In this document: one piece after another, positions 7,903-15,370 of the stretch
Layout of the letters: each line of letters starts with the position of its first letter
How positions within the stretch are numbered: the stretch's first letter is position 1
NCBI GenBank assembly: GCA_020741755.1
Contig: DYYI01000019.1
Location: forward strand, 1 to 22,969
Source: Aliicoccus persicus_A
Lineage (GTDB): Bacteria; Bacillota; Bacilli; Staphylococcales; Salinicoccaceae
DNA: 22,969 nucleotides
Reading direction: 5' to 3'
The notes under the pieces: generated by a model
The model's input: the letters and a program-made list of their open reading frames with translations, nothing else
What the model was told of the DNA's origin: nothing
Database searches by the model: none
Position numbers and translations under genes: made by a program

Positions 7903-9085
7903 GCTCTGCCTCCTCACAATAGTTGTACACAGCACCGACTAAAAGGCTGACGGCGTTGATCATGCCATGTTCGTCGATATCAAATTTTGAATGGTGATGT
8001 GGGTAGTCCGCTTTAAAGTTCGGGTTGCGGACGCCGGTATTAAAGAATGTGCCCTTGACACGTTGTAAATAGTACGAGAAGTCTTCTCCACCAAGCTCTG
8101 GTGAGAGTAGTTGTACATCTGTTACTTTACTCGCTTTTGATGCTAAGTCGTGTACCATTCGTGTCGTTGTTTCTTCATTGACGACTGGTGGATATCCACG
8201 TAAGTAGTCGAGATCGTACGTAATGCCAGTAATCGCTGCGAGTCCTTTTAAGCAGCGGTTTAATTCTGCGATCATCACTTCTTGCGTTTCTTGGTTGAAC
8301 GTACGAATCGTTCCACCGACGACGACTTTATCTGGTATGACGTTGTGCTGCGTACCGCCGTTGAACATCGTAATCGATAAAACGACATTTTCCATCGGAT
8401 TGCTGCGTCTTGTGACGATGTACTGCATCTGATTACAAAATGAAATAGCGGCTGCAACTGGGTCTATTGCAACATGTGGTTTAGATGCGTGTGAACCGCG
8501 TCCAGTAATCGTCACGGTGAAGTCATCCGGCATCGCAGTCGCAATACCGTAGCGAACACCGATTGTTCCGACATCAAGGCTTGATGAGACGTGTTGACCG
8601 AATATCGCATCGACACCATCAAGACAACCGTCACGAATCATTTGAATCGCACCACCTGGATCCACTTCTTCCGCGTGTTGGAAGATAAAGACAACATTTC
8701 CTTTTAATGTATCTTTTTGTTCTGTTAAAATTTTTGCTGCTGTCATAACGATAGCTGTATGTGCATCGTGACCACAGGCATGCATGACGCCGGGTACCGT
8801 TGATTTATATGATGCTTCTTTTTCATCTTGGATCGGTAGCGCATCAAAGTCCGCACGCAATGCGACCGTAGGCAGTGATTCATCAACAATTAATTTACCG
8901 ACAACACCGCGTCCACCGACGCCCTCTCTTACATCAAGTCCAAGCTCTCTTAAAAATTGGGCGATATATCCTGGTGTTTGAACTTCTTGAAAACTCAGTT
9001 CTGGATACATATGGAAGTGGCGACGCCATTTTACGGTATTCGGGTATTCTCGCTCGGCGAGTCGTTCGATTTCTTTTAGTTCCAT
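7892..9085 (-). CDS. M20 family metallo-amidohydrolase, paralogue 2
   Basis: A 397-residue M20D amidohydrolase, second of three tandem paralogues. Conserved sites are Cys104 and His106 (H-A-C-G-H-D-A-H-T-A), Glu139-Glu140 (Q-H-A-E-E), His165 (F-G-Q-H) and a C-terminal Y-P-H-H-H, so it should bind the usual metal pair and be active. The start at 9085 follows AAGGAG by seven bases and overlaps the end of paralogue 1 by 10 bp. It shares long stretches with paralogue 3 (A-L-R-A-D-F-D-A-L-P-I-Q-D-E-K-E), but the lid and dimerisation region is clearly different, so the copies have probably specialised. Substrate unknown. Confidence 0.92.
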   Translation of the reverse strand: MELKEIERLAEREYPNTVKWRRHFHMYPELSFQEVQTPGYIAQFLRELGLDVREGVGGRGVVGKLIVDESLPTVALRADFDALPIQDEKEASYKSTVPGVMHACGHDAHTAIVMTAAKILTEQKDTLKGNVVFIFQHAEEVDPGGAIQMIRDGCLDGVDAIFGQHVSSSLDVGTIGVRYGIATAMPDDFTVTITGRGSHASKPHVAIDPVAAAISFCNQMQYIVTRRSNPMENVVLSITMFNGGTQHNVIPDKVVVGGTIRTFNQETQEVMIAELNRCLKGLAAITGITYDLDYLRGYPPVVNEETTTRMVHDLASKASKVTDVQLLSPELGGEDFSYYLQRVKGTFFNTGVRNPNFKADYPHHHSKFDIDEHGMINAVSLLVGAVYNYCEEAEHES

Positions 9086-10239
9086 TCAACCACTCCTTCA
9101 TTTTCAAGAATTTTCATGAATACGCTCAGTCCATTTAACATGGCACGCTCATCGATATCAAACGTTGAAGAGTGGTGCGCATAACCCGTCGCTTCATCAC
9201 TTCTAGAGCCTGTGAGGAAGAACGCACCAGGAAATTCATTTAAATAGTATGAAAAATCTTCACCAATCATAAGTGGTGTCGCCTTCTTATAGTTGAGTTC
9301 TACACTCTCAACGGATTGTTTAACAACTTCTGCTTCATTTGCATGGTTGATGACCGCTGGGAAACCTTGAACATAATCGACTTCAGCTTGTGCACCGCGT
9401 TTCTCAGCAATATATTTACTCTCACGTTCTACAATGTCTTTTACTTTATTAGATATTTCTTTATCGAAGGAGCGCGTTGTTCCTCGGATGGAAACTTTGC
9501 CTGGAATAACGTTAAACGCATTTCCACCATCGACGACACCGAATGAGAAGACAGCTTTATCGAGTGGCGATAATTGACGAGAAACAATCGATTGTAAACC
9601 GATGATCACTTCACTCGCAATGACAACCGGGTCCACCGTCGTATGTGGATAGGCAGCATGTCCACCTGAACCGATGATCGTAATATTAAATGCATCGGGC
9701 GAGGAGATCAGTTCACCTTCACACACCTCAACCGTATTTAAGTCAATCTGACTCCAGTAATGCTGTCCATATACCTTATCGATATCTTTAAGCACACCGC
9801 TCTCAACGATGCGTTTCGCACTACCTGGCAACAGTTCTTCGCTGTCTTGGAAGATAAAGGACACAGCGCCGTTTAGCTTATCTCTGTTGGCATAGACGAC
9901 GTCCACAAGTCCGAACAGCGTTGCCGTATGTGCGTCGTGTCCACACGCGTGGGAGACACCGTCATTTTTAGAACGATACGGGACATCTTTTTCATCGGGT
10001 ATGGGCAGTGCATCAAAATCCGCACGGAATGCGATGTGAGGTTTTTTCGTACCAATTGTAGCTAGGATACTCAGTGTATCACCAATCGGTGAGATGATTT
10101 CTATATCATCGTAACGCTCGAGTTGTTTCAATATGTATTGTTTCGTTTCATGTGCTTCGAATGATTTTTCGGGATACATATGTAAATGTCTTCTGACATC
10201 GATCATCTGTTGTAAATAGTCTGTTGCAATGGATTTCAT
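9076..10239 (-). CDS. M20 family metallo-amidohydrolase, paralogue 1 (promoter-proximal)
   Basis: A 387-residue M20D amidohydrolase opening the three-gene operon. Cys99 and His101 (H-A-C-G-H-D-A-H-T-A), Glu134-Glu135 and His160 (Y-G-Q-H) are present, and a C-terminal Y-A-H-H-S replaces the Y-P-H-H-H of the other two. The residues before the Glu pair are F-Q-D-S-E-E rather than F-Q-H-A-E-E, which makes it the most diverged copy. The start at 10239 has GAGAGGAGA just upstream. It is divergent from kbl across 127 bp that hold a palindrome and a cre-like site. Likely role: releasing amino acids from N-acylated or amide-linked derivatives; this is family-level inference. Confidence 0.91.
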   Translation of the reverse strand: MKSIATDYLQQMIDVRRHLHMYPEKSFEAHETKQYILKQLERYDDIEIISPIGDTLSILATIGTKKPHIAFRADFDALPIPDEKDVPYRSKNDGVSHACGHDAHTATLFGLVDVVYANRDKLNGAVSFIFQDSEELLPGSAKRIVESGVLKDIDKVYGQHYWSQIDLNTVEVCEGELISSPDAFNITIIGSGGHAAYPHTTVDPVVIASEVIIGLQSIVSRQLSPLDKAVFSFGVVDGGNAFNVIPGKVSIRGTTRSFDKEISNKVKDIVERESKYIAEKRGAQAEVDYVQGFPAVINHANEAEVVKQSVESVELNYKKATPLMIGEDFSYYLNEFPGAFFLTGSRSDEATGYAHHSSTFDIDERAMLNGLSVFMKILENEGVVEWN

Positions 10240-10270
10240 ATTATCTCTCCTCTCAATGTGTTTATATTAC

Positions 10271-10289
10271 CAAATATTCTGAATATTTG
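10271..10289. promoter_or_regulatory. Perfect palindrome in the kbl / amidohydrolase divergent region (candidate operator)
   Basis: CAAATATTC-T-GAATATTTG is a perfect 9-bp inverted repeat around one central base, 32 bp before the amidohydrolase start and 78 bp before kbl. Its symmetry and place between divergent genes fit a dimeric repressor site. I do not recognise the regulator. No T run follows, so it is not a terminator. Confidence 0.5.
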
Positions 10290-10318
10290 TTAGTTGCAAA
10301 CGCTTTAGTTTATATAAT
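10290..10318 (+). promoter_or_regulatory. Candidate kbl promoter with overlapping cre-like site
   Basis: A perfect -10 TATAAT (10313-10318) lies 17 bases after a weak -35 TTAGTT (10290-10295). Within it, TTGCAAACGCTTTAG (10294-10308) matches 13 of 15 positions of the loose CcpA consensus WTGNAANCGNWNNCW, failing only at the 3' end. A site between -35 and -10 would repress. CcpA control of amino-acid catabolism is known in Firmicutes; here it is inferred. Confidence 0.4.
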
Positions 10319-10366
10319 AGAAATATGATAAAATAAATGAGCATACATCAATAAGGAGGATTAATC

Positions 10367-11557
10367 ATGTCTAAAATTTTAAATGACTTTTTAACGAGCC
10401 AATTGAATGGGTTAAAGGAACAAGGTTTATATAATGAAATCAATGTTGTAACAGGACCAAACGGACCGAAAATCAACATTGAAGGTAACGAGTTAATCAA
10501 CCTTTCGAGCAATAACTATTTAGGATTAGCAACACATGAGAAATTAAAAGAAGTGGCAAAACAAGCGATCGATTCTCATGGTGTTGGGGCAGGCGCTGTA
10601 CGTACAATCAACGGTACGCTTGATCTGCATGTGGACTTAGAGAACAAACTTGCAGAATTCAAAGGCACTGAAGCAGCAGTCGCATTCCAATCCGGGTTCA
10701 ACTGTAATATGGCTGCAATTCAAGCAGTTATGAACAAAGAAGATGCAATTTTATCGGATGAGTTAAACCATGCATCAATCATCGATGGTTGTCGTTTATC
10801 TCGTGCGAAAATAATTCGAGTTAAGCACTCTGATATGGATGACTTACGCATGAAAGCGAAAGAAGCGGTTGAAAGTGGTAACTACAATAAAGTCATGTAC
10901 ATCACTGACGGTGTATTCAGTATGGATGGTGACGTTGCATTACTTCCTGAAATCGTTGAGATTGCAAAAGAGTTCGACTTAATCACATATGTCGATGACG
11001 CACACGGATCAGGCGTTATGGGTAAAGGTGCAGGTACGGTGAAGCACTTCGGTTTAGAAAAAGAGATCGATATTCAAATGGGTACTTTATCTAAGGCGAT
11101 TGGTGTGGTCGGTGGATATGTCGCAGGTAAACAAGAGTTAATCGACTACTTGAAAGTTGCAGCACGTCCTTTCTTATTCTCAACTTCATTGACGCCAGCA
11201 GATACACGCGCGATTATCGAAGCGGTTCAAACGTTGATGGATTCTACTGAACTTCATGATAAGTTATGGGAAAATGGCGATTACTTGAAAAAAGGCTTGA
11301 AAGAGCTTGGCTTTAATATTGGAAATTCTGAAACGCCAATTACACCATGTATTATCGGTGAAGAGAAGTTAACTCAAGAATTTTCAAAACGTTTAATGGA
11401 AGAGGGCGTCTATGCGAAATCGATCGTCTTCCCAACAGTACCACGTGGTACGGGTCGTGTGAGAAATATGCCAACTGCGGCACACACGAAAGAAATGTTA
11501 GATGAAGCATTGAAAATCTATGAGAAAGTCGGAAAAGAACTCGGCGTAATCTCGTAA
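10367..11557 (+). CDS. kbl: Glycine C-acetyltransferase (2-amino-3-ketobutyrate CoA ligase)
   Basis: PLP enzyme of the alpha-oxoamine synthase family that splits 2-amino-3-oxobutyrate with CoA into glycine and acetyl-CoA. The 396 residues match the family length. Visible motifs: L-S-S-N-N-Y-L-G-L near 46-54, D-E-L-N-H-A-S-I-I-D-G at 131-141, Y-V-D-D-A-H-G-S-G-V at 208-217 with the Asp that pairs with the PLP ring nitrogen, and Lys243 in G-T-L-S-K-A for the PLP Schiff base. AAGGAGGA (10353-10360) precedes the ATG. The next gene, 16 bases on, supplies the dehydrogenase that makes its substrate, so the pair forms a threonine degradation operon. Related enzymes (8-amino-7-oxononanoate synthase) are alternatives on sequence alone, but the partner gene favours Kbl. 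Confidence 0.95.
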   Translation: MSKILNDFLTSQLNGLKEQGLYNEINVVTGPNGPKINIEGNELINLSSNNYLGLATHEKLKEVAKQAIDSHGVGAGAVRTINGTLDLHVDLENKLAEFKGTEAAVAFQSGFNCNMAAIQAVMNKEDAILSDELNHASIIDGCRLSRAKIIRVKHSDMDDLRMKAKEAVESGNYNKVMYITDGVFSMDGDVALLPEIVEIAKEFDLITYVDDAHGSGVMGKGAGTVKHFGLEKEIDIQMGTLSKAIGVVGGYVAGKQELIDYLKVAARPFLFSTSLTPADTRAIIEAVQTLMDSTELHDKLWENGDYLKKGLKELGFNIGNSETPITPCIIGEEKLTQEFSKRLMEEGVYAKSIVFPTVPRGTGRVRNMPTAAHTKEMLDEALKIYEKVGKELGVIS

Positions 11558-11573
11558 GCCTTTGGAGGGAATT

Positions 11574-12515
11574 ATGAAACGAATTATTATTACAGGTGCT
11601 GGTGGTCAGATCGGTATTGAATTGACGACGACGTTAAGAGAAATCTACGGTGTCGAAAATGTTTTACCAACTGATATTAAAGAACCAACACACGAAGCAT
11701 TAGCTGGAAAACCATTTGAAACATTAGATGTACGCGATCATGCGCGCATGGTTGAAATCGTTAAGGACTTCCAACCAGACACGATTATGCATATGGCTGC
11801 ATTGCTTTCAGCGACATGCGAAAAAGATCCATTTTTAGCATGGGATATCAACATGCATGGACTCGTTAATGCACTTGAAGTGGCGAGAGAATTTAACTTA
11901 AAACTCTTCGCACCAAGTTCAATTGCAGCATTTGGTGATTCAACGCCAAAAGATAACACACCACAGGTGACAATCCAGCGTCCAAACACGATGTACGGTG
12001 TAACGAAAGTATCCGCAGAATTACTGTGTGATTACTACTATACGAAGTTCGGTGTGGACACGCGTGGACTCCGTTTCCCAGGAATTATTTCTCATATTCA
12101 AGAACCTGGTGGCGGCACGACAGACTATGCGGTAGAGATATACTTTGAAGCGATTCGCAACGGTAGTTATACGTCGTTTATCGATAAGGATACGTACATG
12201 GATATGATGTTTATGGACGATGCAATTGCTGCAATTATCAAATTGATGAATGCAGACGGTTCGAAGTTAAAAGACCGCAATGCATTCAATGTTTCAGCGA
12301 TGAGTATCGAACCAGAAATGGTTGCTGCAGAAATTAGAAAACATATTCCAGATTTTGAGTTAAGTTATGATGTAGACCCTGTGCGACAAGGAATTGCTGG
12401 TACATGGCCGAACCAAATTGATTCTACTGAAGCACGCGAACAGTGGGGCTTTGACCCGCAGTATGACTTAGCAAAAATGACAGAGACGATGTTAGAAGCA
12501 ATTAAAAACAAATAA
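11574..12515 (+). CDS. tdh: L-threonine 3-dehydrogenase, short-chain (epimerase-like) type
   Basis: NAD-dependent dehydrogenase of 313 residues belonging to the extended SDR/epimerase fold, not the zinc alcohol-dehydrogenase type of E. coli Tdh. It would oxidise threonine to 2-amino-3-oxobutyrate for Kbl. Visible: nucleotide-binding T-G-A-G-G-Q-I-G at 7-14, Asp34 at the end of the second strand (fits NAD rather than NADP), catalytic Tyr141 and Lys145 in Y-G-V-T-K, and the R-F-P-G-I-I-S-H and P-G-G-G-T-T-D-Y-A-V-E-I-Y segments typical of SDR-type threonine dehydrogenases. The ATG at 11574 follows GGAGGG by a few bases; the in-frame TTG at 11562 lacks a site. Often labelled only NAD-dependent epimerase; the kbl context supports the specific call. 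Confidence 0.9.
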   Translation: MKRIIITGAGGQIGIELTTTLREIYGVENVLPTDIKEPTHEALAGKPFETLDVRDHARMVEIVKDFQPDTIMHMAALLSATCEKDPFLAWDINMHGLVNALEVAREFNLKLFAPSSIAAFGDSTPKDNTPQVTIQRPNTMYGVTKVSAELLCDYYYTKFGVDTRGLRFPGIISHIQEPGGGTTDYAVEIYFEAIRNGSYTSFIDKDTYMDMMFMDDAIAAIIKLMNADGSKLKDRNAFNVSAMSIEPEMVAAEIRKHIPDFELSYDVDPVRQGIAGTWPNQIDSTEAREQWGFDPQYDLAKMTETMLEAIKNK

Positions 12516-12523
12516 ACAATAAT

Positions 12524-12549
12524 AGAGGCTGATTCAGCCTCTTTATTTT
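12524..12549 (+). terminator. Terminator of the kbl-tdh operon
   Basis: A GC-rich hairpin (AGAGGCT 12524-12530 with AGCCTCT 12536-12542) is followed by TTATTTTA. The T run is interrupted, so some read-through into the HAD gene 12 bases on is possible. Confidence 0.75.
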
Positions 12550-12560
12550 ATGGTGATAAG

Positions 12561-13274
12561 ATGAAATATATACTTTTTGATAAAGACGGAACACTGATCC
12601 ACTATCATGACACGTGGATTCCATTTTCACTCGGTATGGTTGAAGACTTTGTAAAAGCATTTAATATCGAATCTGCACAAGACGAACTGCTCTATGATTT
12701 AGGTTATCGCAATGGTGCTGTACAGCCTAACACAGCGCTTGCAGCAGGTTCAACGCATGATTTTTATAGAGCATTTGGCAAACATGGTGATATAAAAGTC
12801 ATTGAAAATTGGGTGAAAGACTATTATGCACAAAATATAACGGATGCAATGCAGGATATTGAAATCATCGAAGGCGCAAAAGAAGTGTTAAAGAAAACAC
12901 GAGAACTCGGATATAAAAATGTTGTCTGCACAAACGACAGCAGACGCAGTGCACAGATGTTTATCGATAAATTCGATCTAGAAGATTACGTAGATGACCT
13001 CGTCTGTGGCGATGACACACCGTATTCGAAACCAGACACACGCATACTGGAACCATTCCTCCAACGCAATGATACATCGTTCGACAAAATGATTATGATC
13101 GGTGACAATACGTCAGACACGCAGCTCGGTAGTGAGCATGGGCTATTCACTGTTGGCGTATTGAGTGGAACAGGAACGCGTGAAAGTTTGCACGGTGCAA
13201 ATCACATCATCAACGATGTGACAGAACTTATCACTGACGGAAAGTTTGTATTTGACGATGTCTTCTCTCGATGA
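12561..13274 (+). CDS. HAD-family hydrolase (phosphoglycolate phosphatase-like)
   Basis: HAD phosphatase of 237 residues. Motif I is F-D-K-D-G-T (Asp7 nucleophile, Asp9), motif II is the Thr in V-C-T-N-D, motif III is the Lys in Y-S-K-P-D, and motif IV is G-D-N-T-S-D. The helical cap between motifs I and II places it in subfamily IA, with phosphoglycolate phosphatase-like enzymes; the physiological substrate cannot be told. The ribosome binding site is weak (GGTGAT shortly before ATG 12561). It overlaps tadA by 17 bp, which suggests coupled translation. A HAD gene just before tadA also occurs in S. aureus (recalled). Confidence 0.9.
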   Translation: MKYILFDKDGTLIHYHDTWIPFSLGMVEDFVKAFNIESAQDELLYDLGYRNGAVQPNTALAAGSTHDFYRAFGKHGDIKVIENWVKDYYAQNITDAMQDIEIIEGAKEVLKKTRELGYKNVVCTNDSRRSAQMFIDKFDLEDYVDDLVCGDDTPYSKPDTRILEPFLQRNDTSFDKMIMIGDNTSDTQLGSEHGLFTVGVLSGTGTRESLHGANHIINDVTELITDGKFVFDDVFSR

Positions 13275-13719
13275 GCAATACATGAGACTGGCACTCGAAG
13301 AAGCACAGCATGCCTACGACAAAGAAGAAGTCCCCGTCGGTGCAGTGATCGTTCATAAGGATAAAGTCATCGCACGCACACACAATTTAAGAGAAACGAC
13401 CCAAGATCCAACAACACATGCCGAAATGCTCGCAATTCAAGCGGCAAGCGATTATCTCGGTTCATTTCGGCTCAAAGATTGTACATTATATGTCACACTC
13501 GAACCATGCGTCATGTGCAGCGGTACACTTGTACTCGCACGCGTCCCTCGCGTTGTTTACGGCGCGAGTGATCCAAAAGGTGGCGCAGCAGGCAGTTTGA
13601 TGAACTTGCTGGAAGAGCCAAGATTTAACCATCGAGCTTCTGTCAAGCGCGGGGTCCTTGAAGAAGAATGCAGTGAGATGTTAAAATCGTTCTTTCGACG
13701 CTTAAGGGCGAAAAAATAA
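13258..13719 (+). CDS. tadA: tRNA-specific adenosine deaminase (A34 to I34)
   Basis: Zinc deaminase that converts the wobble adenosine of tRNA-Arg(ACG) to inosine. Of 153 residues; zinc ligands are His54 (T-H-A-E, with Glu56 as proton shuttle) and Cys84 and Cys87 (P-C-V-M-C). The A-R-V-P-R-V-V-Y-G-A and D-P-K-G-G-A-A-G-S segments are characteristic of TadA rather than cytidine deaminases. The ATG at 13258 matches where staphylococcal TadA proteins begin; a TTG at 13246 is also in frame. Neither has a good ribosome binding site, consistent with coupling to the overlapping HAD gene. Confidence 0.95.
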   Translation: MSSLDEQYMRLALEEAQHAYDKEEVPVGAVIVHKDKVIARTHNLRETTQDPTTHAEMLAIQAASDYLGSFRLKDCTLYVTLEPCVMCSGTLVLARVPRVVYGASDPKGGAAGSLMNLLEEPRFNHRASVKRGVLEEECSEMLKSFFRRLRAKK

Positions 13720-13777
13720 TAGATATCGTTTATAATGAATGTATCTACAAGTTTTAAAATCGTTAGGAGATGCGTTA

Positions 13778-14629
13778 ATGGTAAAACTGATCGCAATCGA
13801 TATGGATGGGACCCTTTTGACCCCAAATCATACAATTTCAGAACGTAATGTAGCAGCAATCAAAAAAGCAAAAGAAGCTGGAATCGAAGTAGTTATTGCT
13901 ACAGGTCGTGCATATCATGATGCACGAGAAATTGTTGAGAGTAAGGGTCTAACGCTGCCGTTTATCTGTTTAAATGGTGCGCTTTATATTAATGATAAAA
14001 AAGAAGTCGTTTACAAAATGAACATGACAAGTGAACAAGTTGAACATGTGTCGGACGAACTGGATAACGAGTCGCTGCATTACAATGTGTATACAGATAA
14101 AACCGTCTATACAAATAGTATCGAAAAAGAAATTGAACAATATCAACACTTCATCGACGTGATGGGTGGAGATATCAATGCAGAAGAGCGCGTGAAGGCT
14201 AGAGTTGAAAAAGGTTATTTAGTCGAAGTAGAAGACTTCGATGAAGTATACGATCGAGAAGATGAAGTCGTGTTGAAGTATTTAGCAAAATCATCGAACC
14301 GTGCAAACTTACATCGTGCACAACACCAGTTGAATGAAGTCGAAGGACTTTATGCCACATCATCAGGACCAGGAAATATCGAGGTCACTGTGAAAAGTGC
14401 CCAAAAAGGGAAAGCACTAGAAGCGATGTGCGAAGAATTGGGTATTTCGATGGATGATTGCATGGCAATTGGAGATAACTATAACGATCTGTCGATGTTA
14501 AAGCGTGCTGGTACGAGCGTCGTGATGGGCAATGCGAGTGGCGACATTAAATCATATGCCGATATCATTGTCGGATCAAATATCGAAGACGGCGTCGCAG
14601 AAGCGATAGAAGGAATTTTGGAAAGATAA
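13778..14629 (+). CDS. Cof-type HAD-IIB family phosphatase
   Basis: A 283-residue HAD hydrolase of the Cof/YcsE group, usually acting on sugar phosphates or nucleotides such as FMN; substrate not assignable. Motif I is D-M-D-G-T (Asp8, Asp10), motif II is the Thr in A-T-G-R, motif III is the Lys in K-G-K-A-L-E, and motif IV is G-D-N-Y-N-D. The large C2-type cap lies between motifs II and III. AGGAGA (13765-13770) supports the ATG at 13778 over an upstream in-frame start at 13739. A TATAAT at 13731-13736 could be a -10, but no -35 is visible. Last gene of the rightward group, closed by a terminator. Confidence 0.93.
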   Translation: MVKLIAIDMDGTLLTPNHTISERNVAAIKKAKEAGIEVVIATGRAYHDAREIVESKGLTLPFICLNGALYINDKKEVVYKMNMTSEQVEHVSDELDNESLHYNVYTDKTVYTNSIEKEIEQYQHFIDVMGGDINAEERVKARVEKGYLVEVEDFDEVYDREDEVVLKYLAKSSNRANLHRAQHQLNEVEGLYATSSGPGNIEVTVKSAQKGKALEAMCEELGISMDDCMAIGDNYNDLSMLKRAGTSVVMGNASGDIKSYADIIVGSNIEDGVAEAIEGILER

Positions 14630-14655
14630 TATTGTTTTATTTTGCGATGACGGTG

Positions 14656-14689
14656 CACCCCAAAAGTTGAACTTTTGGGGTGTCTTTTT
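14656..14689 (+). terminator. Terminator after the Cof-type HAD gene
   Basis: A perfect 12-bp stem (14656-14667 with 14671-14682), 3-base loop and TCTTTTT tail. Its core (CCCAAAAGT paired with ACTTTTGGG) is close to the tuf terminator core. Confidence 0.93.
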
Positions 14690-14777
14690 GTTTGGGTTTT
14701 GATTTGGGGTGTGCGGTGGTTGTATGTTTTGTACGGGTGGTACTCCCGAGTTGAAAATGGTGTGTTTAGTCCCACTA

Positions 14778-15122
14778 TTAAAGTTTTTGAATCGTCGTTT
14801 TATCAAAACTATCAGTGTATTTCAATCCATAACCAAATGTTCTATCCATGCTAATATGAGCCAACCAAATTAACGAAATAATTAATAATATGTCTGCACC
14901 AATTGCGAGGTAAAGCAATGTAATCAATATTGGGATGATATAAGAATGACCAATATTATAAATATAACTACCAATTTTTCTGTCAACTAGGTATCCCAAC
15001 ATAAAAAGATCAGGCACTAACAATAGTATTAGAAAAGTCCATACTGAGAAACCGAACATAAAGTAAATAGTGACAATAGCTATAAAAATAATCGCATTTT
15101 CTAACCTGACTAAATTACTCAT
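14778..15122 (-). CDS. DUF4260 family small integral membrane protein
   Basis: A 114-residue protein with about four membrane helices (roughly residues 9-24, 27-46, 60-76 and 78-92). Features that recall DUF4260: R-L-E-N near the start, V-P-D-L-F-M-L-G-Y-L-V, Y-N-I-G-H-S-Y, and a C-terminal I-W-L-A-H-I-S-M-D-R followed by G-Y-G-L-K-Y. The function of this family is unknown to me. AGGAGGG lies a few bases before the ATG at 15122. It is alone, convergent with the Cof-type HAD gene, and has no clear terminator of its own. The 148 bases between the two genes hold only the HAD terminator and G/T-rich sequence. Confidence 0.8.
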   Translation of the reverse strand: MSNLVRLENAIIFIAIVTIYFMFGFSVWTFLILLLVPDLFMLGYLVDRKIGSYIYNIGHSYIIPILITLLYLAIGADILLIISLIWLAHISMDRTFGYGLKYTDSFDKTTIQKL

Positions 15123-15215
15123 AAAGCCCTCCTATTACTATAGATTGAAGTTCATAGCCATGCAGACTATTATTTGTGAATTTAGGAGGATAAAAAGTTC
15201 ATGTAAAGTTGAAAA

Positions 15216-15357
15216 GTGTTCCTCACGAGGGTGAAATTGGGAGCTGTGGAACACTTTAGGTCGTTAACTGTTCCACAGGAGGTGAAATTGGGAGCTGTGG
15301 AACACTTTAGGTCGTTAACTGTTCCACAAGAGGTGAAATCAAGGTGCTGAGGAACAC
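15216..15357. repeat. Array of 51-bp repeats with TGTGGAACA / TGTTCCACA arms
   Basis: GTGAAAT recurs at 15231, 15282 and 15333, an exact 51-bp period. Two copies of the palindrome TGTGGAACA-n15-TGTTCCACA (15245-15277 and 15296-15328) are flanked by outer arms GTGTTCCTCA (15216-15225) and TGAGGAACAC (15348-15357), which are complementary to each other. The whole array can therefore fold into a nested structure. It does not look coding. Confidence 0.85.
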
Positions 15358-15370
15358 ATCGATAAATTTA

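Noticed and set aside
7034..9138. Plus-strand open frames inside the amidohydrolase genes
   Set aside because: They lie antisense to clearly conserved M20 motifs and have no ribosome binding sites or recognisable products.
10240..10366. Riboswitch or T-box leader before kbl
   Set aside because: The leader after the likely promoter is under 50 bases and AT-rich, too short for any known riboswitch.
14690..14777. Possible small gene or RNA between the Cof-type HAD terminator and the DUF4260 gene
   Set aside because: Only G/T-rich low-complexity sequence with a weak CGGG/CCCG pairing; no start signals or stable fold.
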